64,000 nucleotides of DNA from Symbiopectobacterium purcellii. Lineage in GTDB: Bacteria; Pseudomonadota; Gammaproteobacteria; Enterobacterales; Enterobacteriaceae. Under the pieces are notes generated by a model. That model saw only the letters and a program-made list of their open reading frames with translations. It searched no databases and was not told the origin of the DNA. This document shows positions 18,817-28,703 of the stretch, in pieces. Position numbers and translations under genes: made by a program. Location: contig NZ_CP081864.1 of the NCBI RefSeq assembly GCF_019797845.1, forward strand, positions 806,001 to 870,000, read 5' to 3'. Position 1 is the first letter of the stretch. Each line of letters opens with the position of its first letter.

Positions 18817-19419
18817 TTATGTTTTATCGTTATCCAACCCGGCTTCTTTGCTCAGGGTTTCATCTAAATCCACGACGCCAATGGCAACCCGATTGATTGC
18901 CGTGGCGTGCAACAAACCGCCTAATGACATGCCGCCCAGCAGGCCGACGTCTTTGCCCTGGCGACAAATTTCCACCACCAGCATGGAGATGCTCTTGTTG
19001 CCCTCTTTGGCATTGCGCTCGGGCAGGTCTGGCAAATAGGGGGTATTCGGCTGGGTTTCGCTTCCCACGCACAGCCCTGTCGCCGTGCCACGGCTCAGCT
19101 GCCAATAGAGATCGCCGGTTTGACGCACGTTGCTGATCAGCAACTGATAATTCCCCAATCCCTGTATGGGCAGTACGGTATCCAACAAACCCTGCAACCC
19201 GGTTTCTGTCAGGTCTTGCTGCATCGCCAGTATTGAGACGATGGCACCCGCACGTTGCTCCATACGAGAGCGCTCCAGACCAACGCTGTACATGTCGGCA
19301 CATAGCGAGCCAATCGCCAGAACAATCGGAAATGCCAACGCGGTTTCCACGGCGGCAACCCCACGGCATGAGGCGCGAAAGCGTCTCACATAGCGCAACA
19401 GCGTCTTAGTCATTGTCAT
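18817..19419 (-). CDS. tadF: Tad pseudopilin TadF
   Basis: 200-residue TadE-like pseudopilin. The N-terminus is basic and followed by the Tad-type hydrophobic segment with its conserved glutamate (CRGVAAVETALAFPIVLAIGS, split here at G/VAAVE). This matches the cleavage and packing signature that TadV processes in the TadE and TadF pseudopilins. The rest is periplasmic, with two cysteines. Its start overlaps the tadE stop by 14 bases. The position between tadE and tadG supports the name. Confidence 0.85.
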   Translation of the reverse strand: MTMTKTLLRYVRRFRASCRGVAAVETALAFPIVLAIGSLCADMYSVGLERSRMEQRAGAIVSILAMQQDLTETGLQGLLDTVLPIQGLGNYQLLISNVRQTGDLYWQLSRGTATGLCVGSETQPNTPYLPDLPERNAKEGNKSISMLVVEICRQGKDVGLLGGMSLGGLLHATAINRVAIGVVDLDETLSKEAGLDNDKT

Positions 19420-19942
19420 TGCGTAACTCCGTGCCGAACACGTGTTTGTACTGGTAACGGAAGGTGGTGCCCAGTGTTAACACTTCCGGCAGCGGCGTGA
19501 TAAACGCCTTTTCAATCTGCACCGTGACGGACCACACCGGCAGCGTGGTGGTGTTCTCTTCGTCGTTTTGCGTGTCGTTTGATACCGTGCCGCTGGCGGT
19601 AAACCCGCCCAACTGGTTCAGATTTTCAAAATGCAGCACGTTGACGGTAAGGTTGTCCGCGCTAAGGTAGCCATAGGCCGAATCCACCATGCGCGTTTTC
19701 AGGCGCGTGCTCATCTGTTCCGGGCTGGCGGCACCGAGATTATCGAGGCGGAAACTCTGCACCGCTTTATCCAGCGCCGCGCTGCCGACCGCGATCACCA
19801 GCCCGATACGCGCCAGCTCAAACAGCATCATCACGCCGACCATCGCGACCGGAACCAAAAAGGCCACTTCGGTCGCGACCACGCCGTGCGCGGCGCGCCA
19901 GCGCGCGGCGTGATGTCGGAACTTATCGCGCATGCGTGCCAT
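19406..19942 (-). CDS. tadE: Tad pseudopilin TadE
   Basis: 178-residue pseudopilin-like protein with the TadE signature: a basic leader, then GVVATEVAFLVPVAMVGVMMLFELARIG with the conserved Glu at +5 of the processed form. The remainder is a small periplasmic domain. Its ATG overlaps the tadD stop by one base. It is likely processed by the TadV peptidase (28698-29249) and needed for Flp fibril assembly. Confidence 0.86.
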   Translation of the reverse strand: MARMRDKFRHHAARWRAAHGVVATEVAFLVPVAMVGVMMLFELARIGLVIAVGSAALDKAVQSFRLDNLGAASPEQMSTRLKTRMVDSAYGYLSADNLTVNVLHFENLNQLGGFTASGTVSNDTQNDEENTTTLPVWSVTVQIEKAFITPLPEVLTLGTTFRYQYKHVFGTELRNDND

Positions 19943-20808
19943 TATTCCGGGTTACTCAGTTGCAGGCGTTGGCGGCTGGAAGCCAGCAGCGTTTCGCCAC
20001 GGGTTTTATCCTGCTGCATCTGTTGCAAGCGCTGGTGCAGTGAGGCAATCAGGGCATCAATGCGCTGCGGTTGGGCGATGGCACCGAGTGCCGTGCGTGC
20101 GTCCTCTTCCCGGTCACTGGCGAGATAGGCCAGCGCCAGATTCAGTTTGCCGGTGGTGTTGCCGTCATCCAGCGAGCGTAGCAACGGAATGGCTTTGTCC
20201 GGGTTGCAGCTGGCAAGCCAGGAGAGCGCCAGATTGTTGATGGCGGAGACATCAGCCGGATTCACTTGCAAGGCTTTTTCGAACATCTGACGCGCCTGCG
20301 TGTGCTGCCCTGCGCTGTCCATCACCACGCCCATGCCATTGAGCGCCAGCGTGTTGTTGGGCTGCGCTTTCAGGGCACAGGTAAAATCTTTCTGCGCCAT
20401 GGTGTTACGCCCCAGTGCGAGCTGGGCGCGACCCATGCCGAGACACACGGCCAGTGCTTCTTCGGGCGACATTTTATCCGTGTCGCCGCCTAATGCCTGA
20501 CGAGCCCGGCTATACAGCTCCAGCGTTTGCTGTGGGGAGCGTGCCAGTGCGGCAACGCTGGCATATTCCAGCATCTCCTTGCCTTTCAACATGTTGCGGC
20601 TGTCCAAACGCGTATAGACATCGGTAGATGCTTCCACCCGGCCCTGATCGCGCAGCAAACGTGCCAGGCGCAGACCTTCGTCTTTGTTGCCCTTGATCGC
20701 CATTGAACTGCCACAACCGGCCAGCACCATACTGAGCAGCAACACGGTCAATGAGAAGGTGCGGCGGCGGTAAGCCGTTTTGTTACTCAAGGTTATCTGA
20801 CCAAACAT
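19942..20808 (-). CDS. tadD: Tad assembly lipoprotein TadD (TPR)
   Basis: 288-residue outer-membrane-type lipoprotein: signal peptide with lipobox MVLAGC, then tetratricopeptide repeats (for example ALNGMGVVMDSAGQHTQARQMFEKALQVNP). I place the start at the ATG at 20808, which has GGAG 8 bases upstream; a longer frame opens at 20823. TadD proteins act like pilotins/scaffolds for the secretin RcpA. It lies between tadC and tadE. Confidence 0.87.
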   Translation of the reverse strand: MFGQITLSNKTAYRRRTFSLTVLLLSMVLAGCGSSMAIKGNKDEGLRLARLLRDQGRVEASTDVYTRLDSRNMLKGKEMLEYASVAALARSPQQTLELYSRARQALGGDTDKMSPEEALAVCLGMGRAQLALGRNTMAQKDFTCALKAQPNNTLALNGMGVVMDSAGQHTQARQMFEKALQVNPADVSAINNLALSWLASCNPDKAIPLLRSLDDGNTTGKLNLALAYLASDREEDARTALGAIAQPQRIDALIASLHQRLQQMQQDKTRGETLLASSRQRLQLSNPE

Positions 20809-20830
20809 CTTCACGGACTCCATCGGTGGT

Positions 20831-21790
20831 TCATTGTGACAACAGGCGTACCACGCGCACTAAGGCGGGGGCGGCCATAATGGCGATAATCGGTGGCAGG
20901 ATCAGCGTCATCAATGGCACGCTGAGCTGTGCGGGCAGTTTTCCCGCTTTCTCTTCCAGCCCTAAAATCAGTGTTTTTCGACTTTCGTCGGCAATCGTGC
21001 GCAGCGCCTGAGAGAGCGGGGTGCCGTAGCGTTCCGCCTGAATCAGGGTAGCGACCATGCTTTCAATTTCGCTGACCCGCGTGCGCTCTGCCAGATGCGT
21101 CATCGCTAAGGTACGATCGGACAAGATCTGCAACTCGGCGGCGGTGTAGTGCAGTTCATCCGCCATTTCCGGTGAGGAAAGTCCCAGCTCTTTCGATACC
21201 ACGTGCAGGACACGCCCGATAGGCAAGCCCGCTTCGGCGCATACCACCATCAGATCCAGCGCGTCCGGTACCGCGCGCGCCAGTTTTTCGCCCCGGCTGG
21301 TAGCACGCCAACGTAGCCACCACTCGGGCAACAGCGTGCCGACAAAAAAGCCGATAAGGCCGGTGGCGACGCCCGTCAGGCCGAGGCGATCGGCAGCGGG
21401 TAGCCATCCCCAGACCAGCAGTATGGCAATCAGTGCACCGGTGATAAATTTGCCCATCACCAGCCAGCCCACCGCTTCATGGCGGCGTAAACCCGCCAGA
21501 TCCAACATGCGGCGCAGGTTGCGGCGATCGCGTTCTGAACCTGCCAGTCGCTCGCCCTGTGGCGCGAGCGGGCGCAGCAGCGCTTCCAGCCAGGGAGATA
21601 ACGCGCTGCCCTGACCGCGCAGGATAGAGTCTTGTGAATCTGTCTCTCGGCTCACCTCAGGCAGGTGCCCGCGCAGGCGGTTTTCCAGCAGCTTGTACTG
21701 GCGTGCCTGATGTTGTGCACGGCCTAGCAGGATCCCGGTGATAATCAGTATCAGGGCCAGCAGCAGTAAGGGGTCGCTCAATAACGTCAT
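20831..21790 (-). CDS. tadC: Tad platform protein TadC
   Basis: 319-residue inner-membrane protein of the type II secretion F (GspF) superfamily. It has a membrane segment at the very N-terminus, a pair near residues 110-155, a cytoplasmic T2SF domain (ALDLMVVCAEAGLPIGRVLHVVSKEL) and a C-terminal membrane segment (PLMTLILPPIIAIMAAPALV). With TadB it forms the platform on which the TadA ATPase acts. It follows tadB by 12 bases. Confidence 0.9.
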   Translation of the reverse strand: MTLLSDPLLLLALILIITGILLGRAQHQARQYKLLENRLRGHLPEVSRETDSQDSILRGQGSALSPWLEALLRPLAPQGERLAGSERDRRNLRRMLDLAGLRRHEAVGWLVMGKFITGALIAILLVWGWLPAADRLGLTGVATGLIGFFVGTLLPEWWLRWRATSRGEKLARAVPDALDLMVVCAEAGLPIGRVLHVVSKELGLSSPEMADELHYTAAELQILSDRTLAMTHLAERTRVSEIESMVATLIQAERYGTPLSQALRTIADESRKTLILGLEEKAGKLPAQLSVPLMTLILPPIIAIMAAPALVRVVRLLSQ

Positions 21791-21802
21791 TTCTGCTCTC
21801 TC

Positions 21803-22783
21803 TTATCCAACTCGCTTGACCATCAAATGGGTCACCAACATCCCCAGCGAAACGCTGCACAGGGCGTAAATCAGCACCGAAGTGCCCACCGGGTCGGAGA
21901 ACAAAAAGCTGAAATCCTCCGGTGACTTTATATACAAATAGGCGAGACAGCAGGGGAACAGTGCGGCGACAATCTTGGCGGACGCGCGCGCTTCTGAGGT
22001 TTTCGACTGCACTTTCAGTTGCAGTTCACGCCTGTCGCGCAGCGTGGCAGAGAGTCGCTCCAGCGTCTCACCCAACCGGCCACCGGCCTCCTGGTTGATG
22101 ATCAGGATCACCACGAAGAAGCGGTATTCCGCCATCGGCACCCGTGTGGCAGAGGTCTGGATCACCTGACGTAAGGGAATACCCAGTTTTAGCCAGTGAT
22201 CGATGGTTTTGAATTCGTTGGCCAGTGGGCCGCTCAGGTGTTCTGCCACGATGGCGAAGGTATTCGCTACCGGGACGCCTGCACGGCAACTGCGGGTAAT
22301 GGCATCGATCGCTTCCGGCAGGCTTTCACGCAGCGCTTTCAGGTGCTTCTGTAACGTGGAACGGAACAGCAACACGGCCGTGCTGACAAACAGCAACAGG
22401 GAAAAGACCCATCCCATGGTCAACGGCAGCAGCGTACGCTGCCCCATGATCATGCCGATCACCAGACTGACCGCGCCTAACGACAGTGCGCGCTGTACCA
22501 GGTTTTTTTTCCAGCCGATAAACGCTAACTGCGCCCAGAGGATCGCCAGCGCACGCCCCAGCAGCGGCACACGCATAAAGGGTGTCGTGACTTCATCACG
22601 CAGGATGGAGTCGGAGGTTATCTCGGCGGCGGCTGGGCTAACCTCTTTTAACACCTGTTGCCAGCGCTGTTCACGCTGTTGGCGCTGCCGGCGTGCTTTT
22701 TGCCAGGCGGCGATAGTCAGCACCAGCGCAAAAACGCAGCAAAATATCAGCAGGGTGATCAGATTCAGGCGTGCATCACTCAT
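21803..22783 (-). CDS. tadB: Tad platform protein TadB
   Basis: 326-residue GspF-superfamily inner-membrane protein and partner of TadC. The start is taken at ATG 22783 (MSDARLN), which follows GAAGGAGAG; an upstream in-frame ATG at 22804 lies within the end of tadA and lacks a site. Membrane segments are at about 8-25, 95-140 and near the C-terminus, with the T2SF domain between them (EAIDAITRSCRAGVPVANTF). Its order after tadA matches other tad loci. Confidence 0.9.
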   Translation of the reverse strand: MSDARLNLITLLIFCCVFALVLTIAAWQKARRQRQQREQRWQQVLKEVSPAAAEITSDSILRDEVTTPFMRVPLLGRALAILWAQLAFIGWKKNLVQRALSLGAVSLVIGMIMGQRTLLPLTMGWVFSLLLFVSTAVLLFRSTLQKHLKALRESLPEAIDAITRSCRAGVPVANTFAIVAEHLSGPLANEFKTIDHWLKLGIPLRQVIQTSATRVPMAEYRFFVVILIINQEAGGRLGETLERLSATLRDRRELQLKVQSKTSEARASAKIVAALFPCCLAYLYIKSPEDFSFLFSDPVGTSVLIYALCSVSLGMLVTHLMVKRVG

Positions 22784-22800
22784 CGGCTCTCCTTCAATCC

Positions 22801-24204
22801 TCACTGCGCATCAAACAGGTGCGCTTTGTCGCTGTAGAACTGCGGGCGCTGAATGTGCTGCAGATATTCACCGGTGAGCATGCCTTGGCCATCCATGCCC
22901 TGGATCTGGAAGCTGAACAGATCCTGAAGCTGGATCACTTCGTTTTCCATGCCACACACTTCGGTAATCGACACCACGCGGCGCATGCCGTCGCGCATAC
23001 GTTCAATCTGCACAATCAAATGCACGGCGCTGGCGATCTGACGGCGGATAGCCATCAGCGGCAACTGCATGTTGGCCATCATCACCATGTTTTCCAGACG
23101 TTGGATGGCATCGCGCGAGGTGTTGGCGTGCACGGTACAGAGCGAGCCGTCGTGGCCGGTGTTCATCGCCTGCAACATGTCGAAACTCTCGCCGCCGCGC
23201 ACTTCACCCAGAATGATGCGATCCGGGCGCATACGCAGCGCGTTACGCATCAGATCGCGCTGATCGACGCGTCCGGTGCCCTCGGCGCTGACCGGGCGTG
23301 TTTCCAGCCGCACCACGTGCTCCTGCTGCAATTGCAGCTCAGCGGCATCTTCGATGGTGATAATGCGATCGGTGCTGCCGATCTTCTGCGACAGCGCGTT
23401 GAGCAGCGTGGTTTTACCGGCACCGGTACCGCCGGACACGATGACATTCACGCGGGCCTGCATCGCTTTGTTCAGCACATCCGCCATGGCGTAGGACATG
23501 CAGCGGCGCTCTGCCAGCGTTTCCAGCGACAGGTTACGCCGCATGAATTTACGGATCGAAATGGTGGTACCGTCGATTGCCAGCGGGTAAGTGATGACGT
23601 TAACGCGGCTGCCGTCGGGCAAGCGCGCATCCACCATCGGGCTGGCCTCGTCGATACGCCGCCCTACTGCTGCCGCAATGCGCTGCGCGGTGTTGAACAC
23701 GTGCTCTTCATCGATAAAGGTGATCGGTGACAGTTCCAGTTTGCCGAAACGCTCGATAAATACCTGCTGTGCGCCGTTCACCAGAATATCGTTGACGGTG
23801 TCGTCTGCCAGCAGCGGCTGGATCGGCCCGATACCGGTCATTTCATCCAGCATTTCGGCGGCGATGGCTTCCTCTTCCTGGCGCGAAAGCTGGAGGCGCT
23901 GTTCGTCGCAAATGCGGCGAATCACCGTTTCAATTTGTGCCAGTAGCTTGTCGCGGCCCATCATGGCCGCTTTACCGGCATCGATCTGATCGTAGAGCTG
24001 TGCGCGGATCAGACGGCGTTGGCTGGTGCGGTTGTCCGTTTGACGCGTGGCCGCGCTGGGAGCTGCCGCTGGGCTGGCGGTGGTTTGTGGGCGAGCGTCT
24101 GCTGCCGGACGCGCTTTCAGCTCGGTGACGGTGGCCGCCGGTGTGGCTTGCGGTGCGCCTTTGCTGGCGTCCTGCTTTTGCTGCTGGCTTCTGCGAATCA
24201 ACAT
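22801..24204 (-). CDS. tadA: Tad pilus secretion ATPase TadA (CpaF family)
   Basis: 467-residue hexameric GspE/VirB11-type ATPase that powers Flp pilus assembly. It has an Ala/Pro-rich N-terminal tail, the CpaF N-terminal domain (PIQPLLADDTVNDILVNG), Walker A (GGTGAGKTTLLNAL) near residue 260, the Asp/His boxes, and Walker B-like PDRIILGEVRGGESFDMLQAM. The ATG at 24204 is preceded by AAGGT. It sits between tadZ and tadB. All catalytic motifs are intact. Confidence 0.95.
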   Translation of the reverse strand: MLIRRSQQQKQDASKGAPQATPAATVTELKARPAADARPQTTASPAAAPSAATRQTDNRTSQRRLIRAQLYDQIDAGKAAMMGRDKLLAQIETVIRRICDEQRLQLSRQEEEAIAAEMLDEMTGIGPIQPLLADDTVNDILVNGAQQVFIERFGKLELSPITFIDEEHVFNTAQRIAAAVGRRIDEASPMVDARLPDGSRVNVITYPLAIDGTTISIRKFMRRNLSLETLAERRCMSYAMADVLNKAMQARVNVIVSGGTGAGKTTLLNALSQKIGSTDRIITIEDAAELQLQQEHVVRLETRPVSAEGTGRVDQRDLMRNALRMRPDRIILGEVRGGESFDMLQAMNTGHDGSLCTVHANTSRDAIQRLENMVMMANMQLPLMAIRRQIASAVHLIVQIERMRDGMRRVVSITEVCGMENEVIQLQDLFSFQIQGMDGQGMLTGEYLQHIQRPQFYSDKAHLFDAQ

Positions 24205-24232
24205 GGTCAGTTACCTTTTCGAAAACGCCGCA

Positions 24233-25432
24233 TCAGGCGCGTTTTAACCAGCGTGTAAACCAGCGCTTTTCTGCCGGTCTGGCACGCACGCCGCAGGCCA
24301 GATCGACCAGTTGGCGCAAGCCCTGCAAGAACGCGGGGGCCGCGGTCAGATTGAGTGCACCCAGCGTCAGGCTGTGTGCCAGCGCGTGACCGGCATGCGG
24401 CAACACCACGTCAATCTTGCGCCCGGTGAACTGTTCAAACTGGTCGCGGGTGAGCGGGGCGGCGTTGGCAAAGCGGCTCTGGTTATGTACCAGCAGCAGG
24501 CGCTGGCCTTCGCTTTCATCACCGATCTCGTGCAGGATACGGCGCACATTGCGCGCATCTTGCAGTGTCAATTCGGTAACGATAATGCGCAGATCCGCAT
24601 AGGACAGGACTTCCAGCGCACCGGTTGGGTAGCTGTTCGGCAGATCCCAAATTACCTGATTAAACATGCGACACAGCACGCCGCCGAGATTGAGCACGTT
24701 ATCCACCTCAACCGGACTCAGCTCGCCCAGCGCTGGCTTTTGGGCCAGCATATGCAGGCGCGTATCCACGCGCAGCAGGGCGCGTTGCAGTAATCGGGTA
24801 TCCAGCTCCTGCGTTTCCAGCACGGCTGCGAGCCCACCGTCTTCCGTTTGTCCTTGCAGCAGCAATTGATCGCCGTTACGGCGGTCGTAATCCACCAGCG
24901 CAACGGGCAAATGGCGTTCACCGGAGAGCAAACGGCTCAATCCCATCGCCACGGTGCTGCCGCCGCAGCCACCGCTGGCGCTGACCACTGCGATGGTTCT
25001 GCCCATGCGGGCGTATTCCGGCCCGGCCTGTTGGCCTTCGCATTTGGAGAGCGTCGTCGCCAGCAGATCGAGGGTGAAAGGCTTGACCAGATAATCCACC
25101 ACGCCAATCTGGAGCAGGGCGCGGTACAGACTGATATCCTGCGTTTTGCCTGCCGCCACCACCTGGGTCGTCGGGCCACACACGCCCAACAACTCTTCCA
25201 GCGCGGGCAGCGGCCAGTGCGTGTCATCAAGGTCCACCAGCAGGATACGCGGCGGTACATTTAGCTCGCACCATTGGCGCGCAGCCGCTATGCCGCCGGA
25301 CAGCACTGGCACGGCCTGCTGGTTCAGGCGCGAGAGCAGATCGCTGACGTCAGCCGCCTCGCGGGCGTCATGCACGAAGGCGACCAGCGGTTGTGCCAAC
25401 GCTTCGCCATCGGTAAGGGTAATGTCGCTCAT
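24233..25432 (-). CDS. tadZ: Tad localisation protein TadZ (CpaE/ParA-like)
   Basis: 399 residues. The first ~130 form an atypical receiver-like domain (PRILLVDLDDTHWPL), and the rest is a MinD/ParA-type P-loop domain with a deviant Walker A (SASGGCGGSTVAMG, near 150). Proteins of this family mark the pole and recruit the Tad machine. The ATG at 25432 has GAGG upstream. It lies between rcpB and tadA. Confidence 0.88.
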   Translation of the reverse strand: MSDITLTDGEALAQPLVAFVHDAREAADVSDLLSRLNQQAVPVLSGGIAAARQWCELNVPPRILLVDLDDTHWPLPALEELLGVCGPTTQVVAAGKTQDISLYRALLQIGVVDYLVKPFTLDLLATTLSKCEGQQAGPEYARMGRTIAVVSASGGCGGSTVAMGLSRLLSGERHLPVALVDYDRRNGDQLLLQGQTEDGGLAAVLETQELDTRLLQRALLRVDTRLHMLAQKPALGELSPVEVDNVLNLGGVLCRMFNQVIWDLPNSYPTGALEVLSYADLRIIVTELTLQDARNVRRILHEIGDESEGQRLLLVHNQSRFANAAPLTRDQFEQFTGRKIDVVLPHAGHALAHSLTLGALNLTAAPAFLQGLRQLVDLACGVRARPAEKRWFTRWLKRA

Positions 25433-25446
25433 GGAATGCCTCGCCT

Positions 25447-26142
25447 TTAATCTTCGTCAAAGTTAATGTCGATGAGCTCTTTCACTTCACCTTTGTGATA
25501 GCGTTCGATGCTGTTCACCGCAGTGACGCCATCAGCAGCGTCCAGCGCCTTGGCCTGGATCAAATCGCGTGGTTCAGCCACCATCTTCGCCAGGTTGTTT
25601 TGTGTGGCGCAGCCCAGGTAGCCAATGCCTTCAAAAGGTTTCACCATCAACTGATCGGGATTGTTCACTTCGCAGCGCGTGGTTTTCACCGCCAGCGCTT
25701 CTGAAATCACTTCCAGATCGCCGGTTTGGCCACTTGCTGTCGAACGACGTAATTGCTTCACGTTGCGCGCGTCAGCCCCGGCATTTTTCAGCACCACCGC
25801 CAGGCGATCTGCCATCTGCTCACCGCGTACCGAATGCGGGATCAGCGTCAGGGTTTGTTTGGCGAGACGCCCTTGATCTTTCAGCATGACATTAAGCTGC
25901 TTGAGCGATTCGGGCGTAAAGCCGCGTCCGTTGGGCGCCACCGCCAGCGTGACCGCCAGAGACGTCGGGCGGACCTCGATCGGTTTGAGTGCCGGTTGTT
26001 CGAAACGGTCGGTACGCATTTTATTGATGCTGCTGTCGCCGCACGCCGCCAATAACAGCGCGCAGGCGCAGAGCGACAGGGAGAACAGCGTGCGCGACGT
26101 GCGTGTGGTAGTGTGATTATTCATGTTTTTCACCGTTGTCAT
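25447..26142 (-). CDS. rcpB: Tad pilus lipoprotein RcpB (CpaD family)
   Basis: 231-residue lipoprotein with signal peptide and lipobox LLLAAC. The CpaD/RcpB domain contains the family stretch LNVMLKDQGRLAKQTLTLIPHS and the C-terminal GCATQNNLAKMVAEPRDLI, which is strongly conserved in CpaD proteins. ATGs at 26142 and 26124 are both possible. The gene begins just after the rcpA stop. It acts in the outer membrane or periplasm with the secretin. Confidence 0.88.
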   Translation of the reverse strand: MTTVKNMNNHTTTRTSRTLFSLSLCACALLLAACGDSSINKMRTDRFEQPALKPIEVRPTSLAVTLAVAPNGRGFTPESLKQLNVMLKDQGRLAKQTLTLIPHSVRGEQMADRLAVVLKNAGADARNVKQLRRSTASGQTGDLEVISEALAVKTTRCEVNNPDQLMVKPFEGIGYLGCATQNNLAKMVAEPRDLIQAKALDAADGVTAVNSIERYHKGEVKELIDINFDED

Positions 26143-26148
26143 CCAGGG

Positions 26149-27579
26149 TTAGTAGAGGTAGCCGACGGAGCCGAAGCTCGGTGTAACGGCATCCAACGTT
26201 CTTACCCCTTGCCCTGGCGTTTGCAGTTCTCCGGCATTGACCGGCTCGACGACATAGGCAGTGGCGATGATCACCAGTTCGGTTTCTTCATGGCTGGTGG
26301 ATTCGTTTTCAAAGGCGCGTCCCAACAGAGGAATGCTGCTTAATCCCTGCACGCCGGTCACGGTTTGGCCGTTGGCGCTGCGCAGCATTCCTGCCAGTGC
26401 GAAGCTTTGTCCGCTGGCCAGCTCTACCGTGGTATCGGTGCGGCGCACTTTGAGTGCCGGTACGCGCGAGCCGCCGGGGATATCTACTGCACCGACGTCC
26501 GTCAGTTCACTCACTTCCGGCGCAATGTGCAGGCTGATGCGGTTGGCAGAGAGCAGCGTTGGCGTCATACGCAGGATCACGCCGTAAGATTTGTAATCGA
26601 TGCTGACACTGTTGTTGGTGATAAGCACGATAGGCACTTCGCCACCGGCGGCAAAAGCGGCCGTCTCGCCGGACATCGCGGTCAGGTTAGGTTCTGCCAA
26701 TACGGTTGCCATGCCCTGCTGGTTTAACGCGGTTAACAAGCCGCTTAAGCGTGAGCGGCCAAAGCTTAAGAAACCGGCATCGGTGGGGTTGCTAAAGCGC
26801 CCGGTGGCCGAGTCAAACAGCCCCAATCGCGTTCCGCTGCCCGCGTTGATGTTGCCGCTGCCGGTGCTCAGTGAGGCCGCCCAGTTAAAGCCCAGTTCGC
26901 TGGTTAATTTGCGTGAGACTTCCACCACACGCACCTGAATGTTGATTTGTGACGGGGTTTTGATCTTGAGCTGGTTAATCACTTTGGCGGAGGATTCGCT
27001 GCTGCCCGGCAGTTTTTCACCACCGCCACCGCCGCCGCCACCTTGTGCACCGGCGGATGCGCTGATGTAGGCCTGCACGCTGTCGATGACGCGTTTCGCA
27101 TCTTGCGGGGTATCTACGCTGCCACGCACAATCACGCCGCTGGGAATAGACGCTTCCAACTGGATATCCGCGCCGGGAAACTCGCGTTTGATCCGCTCGC
27201 CCAGCGCTTTTAAATCGTGCTCGGACACCAGACGGATGGCGTTGATCACCGTGCCGTTTTCATCCATGGCGTAGAGCGTGGTGGTGCCGACGCTTTTGGC
27301 ATAGACAAACAGGTTGCCCGGTGAAGGCAGCTCGAAGCTGGCGATATTAGGGTCTGCGACCAGTACGCTGTCCGGCAGGCCATCAAGTTGCAACAGGCGT
27401 CCTTGATGAACCGTCAGGTGCACCACATTGGTTTCCGCCACTTCTGATACCCCAGCCGCCAGAGCGGTGGTGGGCATCACGACGGCGATGGGCAACGCGG
27501 TACTGAGCAGACTTGCAGTGAGTAATCGTTTGCATGTTTCCCGAAGGTGCGATTTCAAATACAGCAAAAACATCGTCAT
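26149..27579 (-). CDS. rcpA: Tad pilus secretin RcpA (CpaC family)
   Basis: 476-residue outer-membrane secretin that forms the Flp exit pore. It has an N-terminal signal peptide (ends TTALAAG), a pilus/BON-type N-domain (HLTVHQGRLLQLDGLPDSVLVADPNIASFE), a glycine run of eight around residues 182-190, and a C-terminal secretin domain with VPALKVRRTDTTVELASGQSFALAG and SIPLLGRAF. The stop is 6 bases before rcpB. Confidence 0.93.
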   Translation of the reverse strand: MTMFLLYLKSHLRETCKRLLTASLLSTALPIAVVMPTTALAAGVSEVAETNVVHLTVHQGRLLQLDGLPDSVLVADPNIASFELPSPGNLFVYAKSVGTTTLYAMDENGTVINAIRLVSEHDLKALGERIKREFPGADIQLEASIPSGVIVRGSVDTPQDAKRVIDSVQAYISASAGAQGGGGGGGGEKLPGSSESSAKVINQLKIKTPSQINIQVRVVEVSRKLTSELGFNWAASLSTGSGNINAGSGTRLGLFDSATGRFSNPTDAGFLSFGRSRLSGLLTALNQQGMATVLAEPNLTAMSGETAAFAAGGEVPIVLITNNSVSIDYKSYGVILRMTPTLLSANRISLHIAPEVSELTDVGAVDIPGGSRVPALKVRRTDTTVELASGQSFALAGMLRSANGQTVTGVQGLSSIPLLGRAFENESTSHEETELVIIATAYVVEPVNAGELQTPGQGVRTLDAVTPSFGSVGYLY

Positions 27580-27660
27580 TTACGTTAATTCCGTTATGGC
27601 TTTTATGGTTCCATCAACAGCCCGCCGTGCGGCATTGTCAGGCTGCCTGAATGCAGTTCG

Positions 27661-28593
27661 TCAGCGGGCGGGGAACACCAGAACGCCTTTCTGCTCGCCG
27701 TGATAGACTTTCACCTGATGGCTGGATAACCCGTTGTAAATAGTAGTGCTTTGCGACAGGGTAGTGACGCGAGAGTGGCCCTGTTTCTCATCCTGGGCAT
27801 CGGGTGTCGCACTGCGTAGCGCCAGGTGTAACATCCCCACCTCTTTCGCCACCGCCAGCACTTCTGCCTGCTCCGGGGTCACTTCAACGGTGACAGTTTG
27901 GTAGCTTGAGGTTCGTGTGCTGCTGGTACTGGCCGGCGTGCGGCTGAGCACGTTGGCGTCCTGCTCGCTGTCCTCTTCCACATCGCGGCGCGGACGCACA
28001 TCGGTGTCGGTTTGGTTATTCAGCGCCAGTACCCGAAGATCGCGCGCGATGGTCTGGGAGGCCAGCATCGGTCTGACGACAGGCTGCGTGCGGCTGGGCG
28101 GCAGTTCCGGCTGCTCATCGCGTCGCAGGCTCAGAATGATGTCGACGCGATCGCCCGCGGCCACCAGACCGGAGTTGCTGGCTACCGCATTGGTCGGAAT
28201 GGAGATGGCACGCATGCCTTTACGCAGCACGGCGGCGACAAAACCCGGTTCGCCGGGCTTGACCAATACATTGCTGGTCAGCGGTGCGCCTTGGGCAACG
28301 GGTTCACGCAACGTGGCACCCAGCAGCATTGACTGGCGGTCTTTGCCACGGATAAAGTTGAAATTGCGAGAAACCGTCCCTTCCACCACCTGCCAACGCA
28401 GCGAGGCGGTGTCAATAAAATCACCGGGATGCAGATCCTTGGCCGCCACCAAAATAGCGGTTTGTTCCGGGGCTTGAATCACCACCGGCGGCGGTGCGGG
28501 GGGCGTTGCGGAGAGATGGCTGCGAACCATTAGCGCAACGAGTCCTGCCAGTACCAGCGCGCCTGCCAGTACATAGGTAGCGTTTACTTTCAT
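27661..28593 (-). CDS. rcpC: Tad pilus assembly protein RcpC (CpaB family)
   Basis: 310 residues: an N-terminal membrane anchor (YVLAGALVLAGLVALMV), then a SAF domain (ILVAAKDLHPGDFIDTASLRW) and the RcpC/CpaB C-terminal domain (AISIPTNAVASNSGLVAAGDRVDIIL). It is periplasmic and thought to work with the secretin. A low-complexity stretch of Ser/Thr/Asp follows at about 210-230. Confidence 0.9.
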   Translation of the reverse strand: MKVNATYVLAGALVLAGLVALMVRSHLSATPPAPPPVVIQAPEQTAILVAAKDLHPGDFIDTASLRWQVVEGTVSRNFNFIRGKDRQSMLLGATLREPVAQGAPLTSNVLVKPGEPGFVAAVLRKGMRAISIPTNAVASNSGLVAAGDRVDIILSLRRDEQPELPPSRTQPVVRPMLASQTIARDLRVLALNNQTDTDVRPRRDVEEDSEQDANVLSRTPASTSSTRTSSYQTVTVEVTPEQAEVLAVAKEVGMLHLALRSATPDAQDEKQGHSRVTTLSQSTTIYNGLSSHQVKVYHGEQKGVLVFPAR

Positions 28594-28673
28594 TCAGCTT
28601 GCCTGCTTTAGCGTGTGCGTTTTAATGTTGCGACGGAATAAAACGTTCAAATTTAAAACGATCGACGTTACAA

Positions 28674-28703
28674 CAATCGAAATTAAAACAATCGAAATTA
28701 AAA
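28674..28703. repeat. Two tandem 15-bp copies between rcpC and tadV
   Basis: The unit CAATCGAAATTAAAA occurs twice in a row, spanning the tadV stop codon and the short gap before rcpC. A diverged third half-copy (AAATTTAAAACGATCGA) lies just left. No function is evident. Confidence 0.7.
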